Position numbers and translations under genes: made by a program. From the NCBI RefSeq assembly GCF_013373795.3, contig NZ_CP088022.1:620001-684000 (forward strand): a DNA stretch of 64,000 bases. The letters are read 5' to 3'. The DNA comes from Bradyrhizobium quebecense. Its GTDB lineage: Bacteria; Pseudomonadota; Alphaproteobacteria; Rhizobiales; Xanthobacteraceae. Below, piece after piece: positions 7,739 to 17,600 of this stretch. Under the pieces are notes generated by a model. It made no database searches. It saw only the letters and a program-made list of their open reading frames with translations, and was not told the DNA's origin. The stretch's first letter is position 1. Every line of letters starts with the position of its first letter.

Positions 7739-8619
7739 ACGCGCCGACGTACAATTTCGCCTATCTCGACGAGCAGACCAAGCGGATGATCCGCCGCGCG
7801 ATCCTGAAGGCGATCGCGATCCCCGGCTATCAGGTGCCGTTCGCGAGCCGCGAGATGCCGATGCCCTATGGCTGGGGCACCGGCGGCGTGCAGGTGACGG
7901 CGGCGATCCTCGGCCCCGGCGACGTGCTGAAGGTGATCGACCAGGGTTCGGACGATACCACCAACGCGATCTCGATCCGCAAGTTCTTCGGCAAGACCGC
8001 GGGTGTCGCGACCACGACCTCGACCACGGACGCGACCGTGATCCAGACTCGGCACCGCATTCCCGAAGCGTCGCTGCACGCCGGACAGGTGCTGGTCTAT
8101 CAGGTGCCGATCCCCGAGCCGCTGCGCTTTCTCGAGCCGCGCGAGACCGAGACGCGGCGCATGCACGCGCTCGCCGAATACGGGCTGATGCATGTCAAGC
8201 TCTACGAGGACATCGCGCGCTTCGGCCACATCGCGACCGCCTACGCCTATCCGGTGAAGGTCAACGCACGCTACGTGATGGACCCGTCGCCGACGCCGAA
8301 ATTCGACAATCCGAAGATGGACAATTGCGCGGCCTTGCAGCTGTTCGGCGCCGGCCGCGAGAAGCGCATCTACGCGATCCCGCCCTACACCACCGTGGTC
8401 TCGCTGGATTTCGAGGATCATCCGTTCACGCGCTACCGCTTCAACGCGCCCTGCGCGCTGTGCGGCGCCGATAATTCCTATCTCGACGAGATCGTCACCG
8501 ACGACAAGGGCGGGCGGATGTTCGTCTGCTCCGACACCGACTTCTGCGAGCAGCGCCAGGCCGCCGGCCATCACGGCACCGAGAGCGCGGCGCCGCACAA
8601 GGAGAAGGCGCATGTCTGA
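7735..8619 (+). CDS. phnJ: C-P lyase catalytic subunit PhnJ (radical SAM)
   Basis: Radical-SAM enzyme that breaks the carbon-phosphorus bond of ribose-1-alkylphosphonate-5-phosphate, releasing the alkane and the cyclic 1,2-phosphate. It has 294 residues. Near the C-terminus four cysteines in the order CX2CX21CX5C (from CALC near residue 242 to SDTDFC) match the E. coli PhnJ pattern that supplies the 4Fe-4S ligands and the catalytic cysteine. It overlaps phnI by 4 bases and phnK by 8 bases. All catalytic cysteines are present, so the enzyme looks functional. Confidence 0.97.
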   Translation: MNAPTYNFAYLDEQTKRMIRRAILKAIAIPGYQVPFASREMPMPYGWGTGGVQVTAAILGPGDVLKVIDQGSDDTTNAISIRKFFGKTAGVATTTSTTDATVIQTRHRIPEASLHAGQVLVYQVPIPEPLRFLEPRETETRRMHALAEYGLMHVKLYEDIARFGHIATAYAYPVKVNARYVMDPSPTPKFDNPKMDNCAALQLFGAGREKRIYAIPPYTTVVSLDFEDHPFTRYRFNAPCALCGADNSYLDEIVTDDKGGRMFVCSDTDFCEQRQAAGHHGTESAAPHKEKAHV

Positions 8620-9409
8620 GCTCTCGAGCCTCGACAACGATCAGCCGCTGCTGGTGGCGGAGGGGCTTGCCAAGAATTACGGCCGGCTCCCGGCCTGCCG
8701 CGATGTCTCGTTCGCGCTCTATCCCGGCGAGGTGCTGGCGATCGTCGGCGAGTCCGGTTCGGGCAAGTCGACCCTGCTGCAACTGCTCTCCGCGCAGCTT
8801 GCGCCGAGCGCGGGGCGGGTGTCCTACCGGATGCGCGACGGCGTGCTGCGCGATCTCGCCGAGCTCGGCGAAGCGGAGCGGCGCTTCCTGTTCCGCACCG
8901 ACTGGGGCTTTGTGCATCAGGACCCGGCGCAGGGCCTCCGCATGGGCGTTTCGGCTGGCGCTAATGTCGGCGAGCGGCTGATGGCGGTCGGCTGGAATCA
9001 CTACGGCCGGATCCGCGACACCGCGTCGACCTGGCTCGATCGGGTCGAGATCGATGTCGGCCGCATCGACGATGCGCCGAAGACCTATTCCGGCGGCATG
9101 CGGCAGCGGCTGCAGATCGCGCGCAACCTCGTCACCGAGCCGCGGCTGGTGTTCATGGACGAGCCGACCGGCGGCCTCGACGTCTCGGTGCAGGCGCGCC
9201 TGCTCGACCTGATGCGCAATCTCGTCAACGAGCTCGGCCTTGCGGCCATCGTCGTGACCCACGATCTCGCGGTCGCGCGCCTGCTGTCGCATCGCGTGAT
9301 GGTGATGAAAGGCGGCCGTGTCATCGAGACCGGTCTCACCGACCAGGTGCTCGATGATCCCCGCGAGCCCTATACGCAGCTACTCGTTTCCTCGATACTT
9401 CCGCCATGA
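8612..9409 (+). CDS. phnK: C-P lyase ABC-type ATPase PhnK
   Basis: ABC-family ATPase, 265 residues, that in E. coli docks on the C-P lyase core next to PhnJ rather than on a membrane transporter. Walker A GESGSGKST lies near residue 47, the signature YSGGMRQR near 160 and Walker B LVFMDEPTGG near 180. The start overlaps phnJ by 8 bases and the stop overlaps phnL as ATGA. Confidence 0.95.
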   Translation: MSELSSLDNDQPLLVAEGLAKNYGRLPACRDVSFALYPGEVLAIVGESGSGKSTLLQLLSAQLAPSAGRVSYRMRDGVLRDLAELGEAERRFLFRTDWGFVHQDPAQGLRMGVSAGANVGERLMAVGWNHYGRIRDTASTWLDRVEIDVGRIDDAPKTYSGGMRQRLQIARNLVTEPRLVFMDEPTGGLDVSVQARLLDLMRNLVNELGLAAIVVTHDLAVARLLSHRVMVMKGGRVIETGLTDQVLDDPREPYTQLLVSSILPP

Positions 9410-10116
9410 GCTTGTCAATGACCGCGATGATCGAACTTGCCAACGCCGAGAAGACCTTCACCATGCATCTGCAAGGCGGCGTCGAGCTGCCGGTGGTGCG
9501 GGGCGTTTCATTCCACGCCGATCCGGGCGAGTGCGTGGTGCTGTCGGGCCCATCGGGCGCCGGCAAATCTTCGATCCTGAAGATGATCTTCGGCAATTAT
9601 CGCTGCGACAGTGGCCGGATCGGCATCCGCCACCGCGGCAAGCTGATCGACCTCGCGACCGCCGAACCACGGCAGGTGCTGAGCATCCGCCGCTCGACCA
9701 TCGGCTATGTCAGCCAGTTCCTGCGCGCGGTGCCGCGGGTGGCGACGATCGACGTCGTCGCCGAGCCGTTGATCGTCAACGGCGTGGCGCGCGAGGAGGC
9801 CCGCGAACGCGCCGGGCGTCTGTTGCGCCGCCTCAACATTCCGGAGCGGCTGTGGACCTTGCCGCCCTCGACCTTCTCCGGCGGCGAGCAGCAGCGCGTC
9901 AACATCGCGCGCGGCTTCATCTCGGACCTGCCGATCCTGCTGCTGGACGAGCCGACCGCTTCGCTCGATGCGGCGAATCGCGCAGTGGTGGTCGAGCTGA
10001 TCGCGGAGAAGAAGACCAGGGGCGTCGCGATGGTCGCGATTGTCCATGACGACGAAATCCGCCATCTGATCGCCGACCGTATCGTCGATGTGACCTCGTT
10101 CGCAGCTGCTGCCTGA
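9406..10116 (+). CDS. phnL: C-P lyase ABC-type ATPase PhnL
   Basis: Second ABC ATPase of the system, 236 residues, required with PhnG, PhnH and PhnI for the first reaction. Walker A GPSGAGKSS lies near residue 48, the signature FSGGEQQR near 152 and Walker B ILLLDEPTAS near 175. The ATG overlaps the phnK stop; in-frame ATGs at 9418 and 9424 would shorten it slightly. phnM follows 13 bases later with AAGGA before its start. Confidence 0.94.
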   Translation: MSLSMTAMIELANAEKTFTMHLQGGVELPVVRGVSFHADPGECVVLSGPSGAGKSSILKMIFGNYRCDSGRIGIRHRGKLIDLATAEPRQVLSIRRSTIGYVSQFLRAVPRVATIDVVAEPLIVNGVAREEARERAGRLLRRLNIPERLWTLPPSTFSGGEQQRVNIARGFISDLPILLLDEPTASLDAANRAVVVELIAEKKTRGVAMVAIVHDDEIRHLIADRIVDVTSFAAAA

Positions 10117-10129
10117 AGGACCGTTTGAA

Positions 10130-11284
10130 ATGACCGCCAAGCAAGACACGATCATCGGCAACGCCCGGCTGGTCCTCGCCGATCGCGTGATCGAGCAGGG
10201 CTGGGTCGCTATCGCTGACGGCAAGATCGCCGAGTTCGGCGAGGGCAGGGCACCCGGGGCAGCGGAGGACGCCGGCGGCGATCTCCTGATGCCCGGGCTG
10301 ATCGAGCTGCACACCGACCATCTCGAAATGCACTACGTGCCGCGGCCGAAGGTGTTCTGGAATCCGGTCGCGGCCGTGATCTCCTATGATGGCCAGCTCG
10401 CGACCTCGGGCATCACTACCGTGCTCGATTCGCTGCGGGTCTGGCGCGAGGACGGCGCCGAGGATGTCGACGGCCGCGCCGGCGTGCTGGCGGCGGCGAT
10501 CTCGGCCGCGCGCGAGGAGGACCTGCTGCGTGCCGATCACTTCCTGCATCTGCGCTGCGAGGTGCCGATGCCTGACGTCGTCGCCGAGGCCAAGGAGCTG
10601 ATCGAGCGGCCCGACGTGCGGCTGATGTCGCTGATGGACCATACGCCGGGCCAGCGCCAGTTCCGCGACGAGGTGAAGCTGCGCGATTACTACCGCGGCA
10701 AGGGCGGCGGCATGACCGATGCCCAGCTCGACGTGCTGTTCGCACGGCGCTTCGCCTATCAGAAGGAATATGCCGTGGCCAACACCCGCGCGATCGTCGC
10801 GCTGGCGCATCAGTACAGGATTCCGCTGGCGAGCCACGACGACACCACGGATGAAAACGTGTTCGACGCCGTCAACGACAAGGTCGCGGTCGCGGAATTC
10901 CCGACCACGATGGAAGCCGCGCGCGGGCTGCACGCCGCCGGCATCGACATCCTGATGGGCGCGCCGAACGTGGTGCGCGGCGGGTCACACTCCGGCAATA
11001 TCGCCGCCGTCGATCTCGCAAATGAGGGCATGCTCGATATCCTGTCGTCGGACTACATCCCCTCCAGCCTGCTGATGGCGGCGCTGCAGCTGTCGCGGCA
11101 TGTGCCGGCGATCGATCTTGCGTCCGCCGTCCGCACCGTGACCAAGACGCCCGCCGAGGCGGTCGGGCTCGCCGATCGCGGCGAGATCGCGGTCGGCAGA
11201 CGGGCCGATCTGATCCGCGTGCATGTTGCGCGCGATCTGCCTGTCGTGCGCGGCGTCTGGCGCGAAGGAGCCAGGGTCGCATGA
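10130..11284 (+). CDS. phnM: Ribose-1-phosphonate 5-triphosphate diphosphatase PhnM
   Basis: Amidohydrolase-superfamily enzyme, 384 residues, that removes pyrophosphate from ribose-1-alkylphosphonate-5-triphosphate to make the PhnJ substrate. Metal-site segments are ELHTDHLEMH near residue 63, SHDDTT near 228 and the C-terminal GEIAVGRRADLI typical of the superfamily. It lies between phnL and phnN and its stop overlaps phnN by 4 bases. Confidence 0.95.
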   Translation: MTAKQDTIIGNARLVLADRVIEQGWVAIADGKIAEFGEGRAPGAAEDAGGDLLMPGLIELHTDHLEMHYVPRPKVFWNPVAAVISYDGQLATSGITTVLDSLRVWREDGAEDVDGRAGVLAAAISAAREEDLLRADHFLHLRCEVPMPDVVAEAKELIERPDVRLMSLMDHTPGQRQFRDEVKLRDYYRGKGGGMTDAQLDVLFARRFAYQKEYAVANTRAIVALAHQYRIPLASHDDTTDENVFDAVNDKVAVAEFPTTMEAARGLHAAGIDILMGAPNVVRGGSHSGNIAAVDLANEGMLDILSSDYIPSSLLMAALQLSRHVPAIDLASAVRTVTKTPAEAVGLADRGEIAVGRRADLIRVHVARDLPVVRGVWREGARVA

Positions 11285-11880
11285 GCGAAATCCCTGCCGT
11301 CGCCGCGCAGCAGCACGCCACCACGATCGGTCCGGGCCGGTTGATCCTGGTGGTCGGCCCGAGCGGCGCCGGCAAGGATACGCTGCTGGGGCTGGCGAAG
11401 GCGGCCTGCGCCGACGATCGAGGCGTCGTGTTTCCCCGCCGCCTGATCACCCGCCAGGCCTCGGCCTCGGAAGACAATGAAGAGGTCAGCGCGGAGGCCT
11501 TCCAGCGCGCGGCCGCCGCCGGCGACTACGCCATGCACTGGGAAGCGCACGGCCATCGCTATGCGCTGTCGCGGGCGATCGACGATGAGATCCGCGCCGG
11601 GCGCACCGTGATCGCGAACGTCTCGCGCACGGTGATCGCGGTAGCGCGCCGCCACTACACCAATGCCGTCGTGGTGTCGGTTACGGCGCCGCCGGATGTG
11701 CTGGCGGCGCGGCTCGCGATGCGGGCACGCAGCAGCGACGGCCTTCTCGCGCAGCGGCTGGCCCGCACCGTCGACGAAAGCACGTCGACGCCTGATTTCA
11801 CCATCGTCAACTCCGGCAACGCCGAATATCACGCGCGACAGCTTGTCCGCATCATCAAGGGCGAGCGCTGGGACGAATAG
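11281..11880 (+). CDS. phnN: Ribose 1,5-bisphosphate phosphokinase PhnN
   Basis: Kinase that converts ribose 1,5-bisphosphate to PRPP, the salvage step closing the C-P lyase route. It has 199 residues and a guanylate-kinase-like fold. The P-loop GPSGAGKDT is near residue 26, RRLITRQ near 58 and the lid region RARSSDG near 145. It is the last gene of phnG-N and is coupled to phnM by ATGA. A palindromic family A repeat starts directly after the stop. Confidence 0.94.
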   Translation: MSEIPAVAAQQHATTIGPGRLILVVGPSGAGKDTLLGLAKAACADDRGVVFPRRLITRQASASEDNEEVSAEAFQRAAAAGDYAMHWEAHGHRYALSRAIDDEIRAGRTVIANVSRTVIAVARRHYTNAVVVSVTAPPDVLAARLAMRARSSDGLLAQRLARTVDESTSTPDFTIVNSGNAEYHARQLVRIIKGERWDE

Positions 11881-11930
11881 AGCGTTTTCGAGCGAAGTGG
11901 ATACCGGTTCGCGTGAAGAAAACGCGTCAA
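11881..11930 (+). repeat. Palindromic repeat family A, copy 1
   Basis: This 50-base element has GCGTTTTC at one end and GAAAACGC at the other, with a conserved middle ACCGGTTCGCGTGA. The same core recurs at about 17845, 24473, 26990 and 59011. Here it directly follows the phnN stop and may form the 3' end of the phn transcript. Confidence 0.85.
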
Positions 11931-11955
11931 GAAACAAGCGAGGAGAACAGCACGA

Positions 11956-12567
11956 ATGTCGGTGATCTCTACGATCGAGCAGCTTGAGACGATCTACGGC
12001 TTCCCGAACGACGCGTCGACCGTGAAGGTCGCCGATCACGTGACGCCGCTCTATCGTGTGCTCATCGAGAAGTCGCCATTCGTGTCGCTTGCGACCTCGG
12101 GGCCCGAGGGGCTCGATTGCTCGCCGCGCGGCGACTTGCCGGGCTTCGTGCGCATCCATGATGCCAAGACGCTGATGATGCCGGATCGCCGCGGCAACAA
12201 TCGCTGCGATTCGCTGCGCAACATCGTTCGCGATCCCCGCGTCGGGCTATTGTTCCTGATCCCGGGCTCGGGCAGCACGCTGCGCGTCAACGGCCGGGCC
12301 TATGTCACGGCCGAGCCGGAGCTCCTGGCCTCCTTCAAGATGGAAGGCAAGGCGCCGCGGACGGTGATCGTGATGAATGTGGACGAGATCTACTTCCAGT
12401 GCGCCCGCGCGATCGTGCGTTCCGACCTCTGGAATCCGGACAAGCGGGTCGATCCGAAGGCCCTGCCGACGCCGGGCCAGATCCTCGCCGAGATGAGCGA
12501 GCACACGGTCGGCGGCGAGAAATACGATCGCGAATGGCCGGAGCGCGCGCGACAGACGATGTGGTGA
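11956..12567 (+). CDS. PPOX-class FMN-binding flavoprotein
   Basis: A 203-residue protein of the pyridoxamine 5'-phosphate oxidase-like split-barrel family, close to the MSMEG_1061/DR2398 group of FMN-dependent proteins. Typical segments are FVSLATSGPEGLDCSPRGD near residue 37 and MMPDRRGNNR near 74. The substrate is unknown; members of this group are not PdxH. A GAGGAG-like ribosome site precedes the ATG. It lies between the phn operon and a TetR gene transcribed toward it, so a functional link to phosphonate use is not implied. Confidence 0.8.
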   Translation: MSVISTIEQLETIYGFPNDASTVKVADHVTPLYRVLIEKSPFVSLATSGPEGLDCSPRGDLPGFVRIHDAKTLMMPDRRGNNRCDSLRNIVRDPRVGLLFLIPGSGSTLRVNGRAYVTAEPELLASFKMEGKAPRTVIVMNVDEIYFQCARAIVRSDLWNPDKRVDPKALPTPGQILAEMSEHTVGGEKYDREWPERARQTMW

Positions 12568-12583
12568 CGAAAGAGGCGGCGGC

Positions 12584-13183
12584 TCAGGCCTTCGCCTGCT
12601 CATCGAAGGCCTTCAGCGACACTGCCGCGATCTCGCGCAGCGCGTTGCGGTCGGCGCCCGAGGAGGCCATCACGCACATGCCCGATGTGACCGCGGAGAG
12701 ATAGCGGGCAAGCATGGCCGGATCGGCGTTTTCGTCCAAATCGCGTTCGGCCTTGGCGCGGACAAAGCGCTCGCGCAACTGGTCTTCGGTGTGGGTGCGG
12801 CGCGCGGCCAGTTCGAATGGAACATTTTCCGAGCCGGTGCCGCAGGCAAGGCCGCCCTGGACCAGCAGACAGCCGGGCGGGTTGGCGGGATCGGTCTGGG
12901 CGTCCGCGTGCTCCATCAGAAATCGTTCGGCGACCTCTCGGGCGGTGGAAGCGCCCAAAACCTTTTCCATCCAGGCGTCGCGCTTTTCGGAGTAGCGGTC
13001 GAGCGCGGCCTTCAGCAGGCCCTCCTTGCTGCCAAAGGCGGCGTAGAGGCTCGGCGGATTGATATTCATCGCCTCGGTGAGCTGCGCGATCGTGGTGCCC
13101 TCGTAACCGTGGCGCCAGAACACATCCATGGCCCGGTCCAAAGCGGCGTCCGCGTCGAAGGCGCGGGGGCGTCCCATTCCCAT
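12584..13183 (-). CDS. TetR/AcrR-family transcriptional regulator
   Basis: A 199-residue repressor with an N-terminal TetR helix-turn-helix at about residues 8-55 (TTIAQLTEAMNINPPSLYAAFGSKEGLL) and a variable helical ligand-binding part. GGAG lies 8 bases before the ATG. It is divergent from an RND efflux operon, with a 22-bp perfect-arm palindrome between them that is the likely operator. This is the usual layout for local control of multidrug efflux; the inducer is unknown. Confidence 0.88.
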   Translation of the reverse strand: MGMGRPRAFDADAALDRAMDVFWRHGYEGTTIAQLTEAMNINPPSLYAAFGSKEGLLKAALDRYSEKRDAWMEKVLGASTAREVAERFLMEHADAQTDPANPPGCLLVQGGLACGTGSENVPFELAARRTHTEDQLRERFVRAKAERDLDENADPAMLARYLSAVTSGMCVMASSGADRNALREIAAVSLKAFDEQAKA

Positions 13184-13341
13184 TTTTGTTGCTCCGTAAG
13201 CCGGGTGCCGTTTCTGTGACGGATTGTCCCTAGCTTATCCTCTTGTTGCACGTGATGTTTTCCGCGACTTCCCATTTCCCCACGAATGAGATAATAAATT
13301 CATAGTGCTCGATACATAAGTATCTTGCGAACCGGCGTCCA

Positions 13342-13379
13342 GCTCCACATCTGTAGCGAACACTACAGATATCTGGAGC
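13342..13379. promoter_or_regulatory. Palindrome upstream of the efflux operon, probable TetR operator
   Basis: The inner arms ATCTGTAG and CTACAGAT are exact inverted copies around CGAACA (13349-13370). Outer arms GCTCCA (13342-13347) and TGGAGC (13374-13379) extend the symmetry imperfectly. The right outer arm contains GGAG, the ribosome site for the ATG at 13386. The element could therefore act as DNA operator, mRNA hairpin hiding the ribosome site, or both. Confidence 0.65.
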
Positions 13380-13385
13380 GCGTGA

Positions 13386-14626
13386 ATGCCTTCGTCAATC
13401 CAAAATGCCCGTTCCGGCCGTTTCCGACGCGTCGTCGGCGGTGTCGTGATCCTCGGCGCCTCGCGGTGGCCGGTTCGATCGCGACCGGCCACTATTTCCA
13501 CGCTGCGCAGGCGACCGCGGCCGCCGCCCCTGAACCGGCGGTGCCGGTGACTGTGGCCGTGATCCAGCTCCGGCCGACCACCCTGTTCGATGACTTCTCG
13601 GGCAGGCTCGAGGCCGTCGACCGCGTCCAGCTTCGGCCGCGGGTGGCGGGCGCGATCCTGGCGACCAATTTCACCGAGGGCGCGCTGGTGAAGTCCGGCG
13701 ACATCCTGTTCAAGATCGACCCCGCACCCTACGCGGCCGAGGTCGACCGGGCCCAGGCCCAGCTCGAGGCCGCGAAGGCCCGCGCGGTGTTTGCCGCAAA
13801 CGAGGTCGAGCGCGGCGCGCAACTGGTCGGCAACAACATCGTGACGAAGCGCGATTTCGACCAGCGCGACAACACCAATCGCGAGGCGATCGCCAACGTC
13901 AAGGCCGCCGAAGCCGCGCTGCAGACCGCAAAGCTCAATCTCGACTACACCGAGGTCCGCGCGCCGGTCGACGGCCGGGTCGGCCGGATCGAGGTCACGG
14001 TCGGCAATCTCGTCGCGGCAGGGACATCCTCGCCGGTCCTGACCTCGCTGGTCTCGGTCAATCCGATCTATGCGAGCTTCGATGCGGATGAGGAGGTCGT
14101 GCTGCGCGCGCTGAACTCGATCGCGGACGCCTCCGGCAAGCGCGGCAATCTCGATCAGATCCCGGTCGACATGGTGACATCGGGCGGCCTCAGCTCCAAG
14201 GGGCACATCCAGCTGATCGACAACCAGGTCAACGGGCAGAGCGGCACGATTCGCGTCCGCGCCGTGTTCAATAACGAAGACGGCCGGCTGATCCCTGGGC
14301 AGTTTGCCCGCGTGCGCATGGGCCAGCCCAAGCAGCAGACGCTGGTGCTGATCGACGAACGTGCCGTCGGCACCGACCAGGACAAGAAGTTCGTCATGCT
14401 GGTCGGCGACGACAGCCGCGCCGTGTACCGCTCCGTCACGCTCGGCGGCGCGGTCGATGGTCTGCGGATCGTGACCGCGGGCCTGAAGTCCGGCGACCGC
14501 ATCGTCGTCAACGGCCTGCAGCGCGTGCGTCCCGGCGCACTTCTGAAGATGGAAGTCGCCGAGATGGGCGCGCGCGGCATGCAACAGGCATCCACTGAAA
14601 CCAACCAGCACGTCGTGCAGCGCTAG
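13386..14626 (+). CDS. RND efflux periplasmic adaptor (AcrA/MexA type), apparent N-terminal frameshift
   Basis: Membrane-fusion protein linking an RND pump to an outer-membrane channel. From about 13462 the frame encodes lipoyl/barrel-sandwich (LRPRVAGAIL), a coiled-coil hairpin (VDRAQAQLEAAKARA) and C-terminal barrel domains. Upstream, the best start is ATG 13386, with GGAG seven bases before it. It encodes a basic, hydrophobic signal start (RFRRVVGGVVILGA) in another frame. That frame and the main frame meet near 13455-13465, where a -1 shift would rejoin VVILGA to LAVAGSIATG. The gene may be broken, programmed to shift, or contain a sequencing error. The only shift-free start is GTG 13382, three bases from GGAG, and it has no signal peptide. 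Confidence 0.8.
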
Positions 14627-14648
14627 GCGCTGCACGCGGGGCGGAGCC

Positions 14649-17600
14649 ATGAATCTCTCAAAATTCTTCATCGACCGGCCGATCTTCGCCGGCGTGCTGT
14701 CGATCCTGATCTTCCTGGCCGGCCTGATCTCGCTGCTGGCGATGCCGATCTCGGAATATCCCGACGTGGTGCCGCCGTCGGTCGTGGTGCGCGCGACCTA
14801 TCCCGGCGCAAATCCGAAGGTGATCGCCGAGACGGTCGCGACGCCGATCGAGGAGCAGATCAACGGCGTCGAGGGCATGCTCTATATGTCGAGCCAGGCG
14901 ACCACCGACGGCGCGATGACGCTGACGGTGACGTTCCGTCTCGGCACCGACCCCGACAAGGCGACCCAGCTGGTGCAGAACCGCGTGCAGCAGGCCGAGC
15001 CCCGCCTGCCGGCCGTGGTGCGCCAGCTCGGCATCATCACCAAGAAGAGCTCGCCCGACCTCACCATGGTCCTGCATCTGCTGTCGCCGAACAACCGCTA
15101 CGACATGACGTATCTGCGCAACTACGCAGTGCTCAACGTCAAGGATCGGCTGGCGCGGATCGACGGCGTCGGCGACGTCCAGCTTTATGGCGCCGGCGAC
15201 TATTCGATGCGGGTCTGGGTCGATCCGCAGAAGGCCGCCGAACATGCGCTGACCGCAAGCGACGTCGTGCGCGCGATCCAGGCGCAGAACGTCGAGGCCG
15301 CAGCCGGCGTGGTCGGCTCCTCGCCCAGCGTCAAGGGCCTCGACCTCCAGCTCTCCGTCAACGCGGAGGGACGGCTGTCGACCGAGGAACAATTCGGCGA
15401 CATCGTGGTGAAGACCGGCTCGAACGGCGAGGTGGTGCGGCTGCGCGACGTCGCCCGGATCGAGCTCGGCGCCTCCGAATACGGCCTGCGCTCGCTGCTC
15501 AACAACAAGCAGGCGGTCGCGATCCCGATCTTCCAGGCGCCGGGTTCGAACGCGCTGGAGATCTCCGACCACGTCCGCGCCACCATGGCCGAGATCAAGA
15601 AGAACATGCCGGAAGGCGTGTCGTACCAGATCGTCTACGATCCGACGCAATTCGTGCGCTCCTCGATCGAGGCCGTCATCCACACGCTGCTCGAGGCGAT
15701 CGCGCTCGTCGTGCTGGTCGTGATCCTGTTCCTGCAGACCTGGCGCGCCTCGATCATTCCCTTGATCGCGGTCCCGGTGTCGATCGTCGGCACCTTCGCG
15801 GTGATGCATGTGTTCGGCTTCTCGATCAACGCGCTCAGCCTGTTCGGCCTGGTGCTCGCGATCGGCATCGTGGTCGACGACGCCATCGTCGTGGTCGAGA
15901 ATGTCGAGCGCAACATCGAATCCGGCCTGTCGCCGCGCGATGCCACCAACCAGGCGATGCGCGAAGTGTCCGGCCCGATCATCGCGATCGCGCTGGTCTT
16001 GATCGCGGTGTTCGTGCCGCTTGCCTTCATCTCCGGCCTCACCGGACAGTTCTACAAGCAGTTCGCGCTGACGATTGCGATCTCGACCGTGATCTCGGCG
16101 ATCAATTCGCTGACGCTGTCGCCGGCGCTGTCGGCGCTGCTCTTGAAGGGGCATGACGAGCCGAAGGATTGGTTGACCCGGGGCATGGAAAAGTCGCTGG
16201 GCTGGTTCTTCCGCGGCTTCAACAAGGTCTTCACGAAGTCGTCGGAGAACTACGGCCGCACCGTCACCAAGGTGATCTATGGCAAGGCCGTGGTGATCGG
16301 CCTCTATGTGCTGCTGATCGGCATGACCGGCGTGCTGTTCAAGCAGGTGCCGAGCGGCTTCGTGCCGGGCCAGGACAAGCAGTATCTGGTCGGCTTTGCC
16401 CGGCTGCCTGACGGTGCGACGCTCGACCGGACCGAGGAAGTGATCCGCAAGATGAGCGACATCGCGCTGACCCAGCCGGGTGTCGAAAGCTCGGTGGCGT
16501 TTCCCGGCCTGTCGATCTCCGGCTTCACCAACTCGTCCAACGCCGGCATCGTGTTCTCGACCCTGAAGCCGTTTGACGAGCGCAAGGATCCGTCGCTCAG
16601 CGGTCCGGCGATCGCGGCCGCGCTTAACAAGAAATATGCCGGCATCCAGGATGCCTTCATCGCGATGTTCCCGCCGCCGCCGGTCAACGGCCTCGGCACC
16701 ATCGGCGGCTTCAAGCTGCAGATCGAGGATCGCGCCGGCCTCGGCTACGAGGCGCTGAACGACGCGACCAAGGCGTTCATGGCGGCGATGCAGAAGGCGC
16801 CGGAGATCGCCGGCGTGTTCTCGAGCTTCCAGGTCAACGTGCCGCAGCTGTTCGCCGACATCGACCGCACCAAGGCGTTGCAGCTCGGCGTGCCGGTCAC
16901 GGAAGTCTTCAACACGCTGCAGATCTATCTCGGCTCCTACTATGTCAACGACTTCAACAAATTCGGCCGCACCTATTCGGTCTATGTGCAGGCGGACGCG
17001 CCGTTCCGTGCGCGTGCTGACGACATCAGGCAGTTGAAGGTGCGCTCGTCCTCGGGCGACATGGTGCCGCTGTCGGCCTTGCTGAAGGTCCGGCAGAGTG
17101 CGGGTCCGGAACGCGCAATCCGCTACAACGGCTTCCTGTCGTCGGACATCAACGCCGCTGCGGCGCCGGGCTTTTCGTCCGGCCAGGCGCAGGAGGCGGC
17201 GACACGGATCGCGGCCGAAACGCTGCCGCCGGGCTTTGCCTTCGAATGGACCGACCTGACCTATCAGGAGTTCATCGCCGGCAATTCCGGAATCTGGGTG
17301 TTTCCGCTCGCGATCCTCCTGGTGTTCCTGGTGCTCGCCGCGCTCTATGAGAGCTTGGCGCTGCCGCTCTCGATCATCATGATCGTGCCGATGGGCCTGT
17401 TGGCCGCGATGTTCGGCGTCTGGCTGTCGAAGGGCGACAACAACGTCTTCACCCAGATCGGCCTGATCGTGCTGGTCGGATTGTCGGCCAAGAACGCCAT
17501 CCTGATCGTCGAATTCGCGCGCGAGCTCGAATTCGCCGGGCGCTCCCCGATCCGCGCCGCGATCGAGGCCAGCCGGTTGCGGCTGCGGCCGATCCTGATG

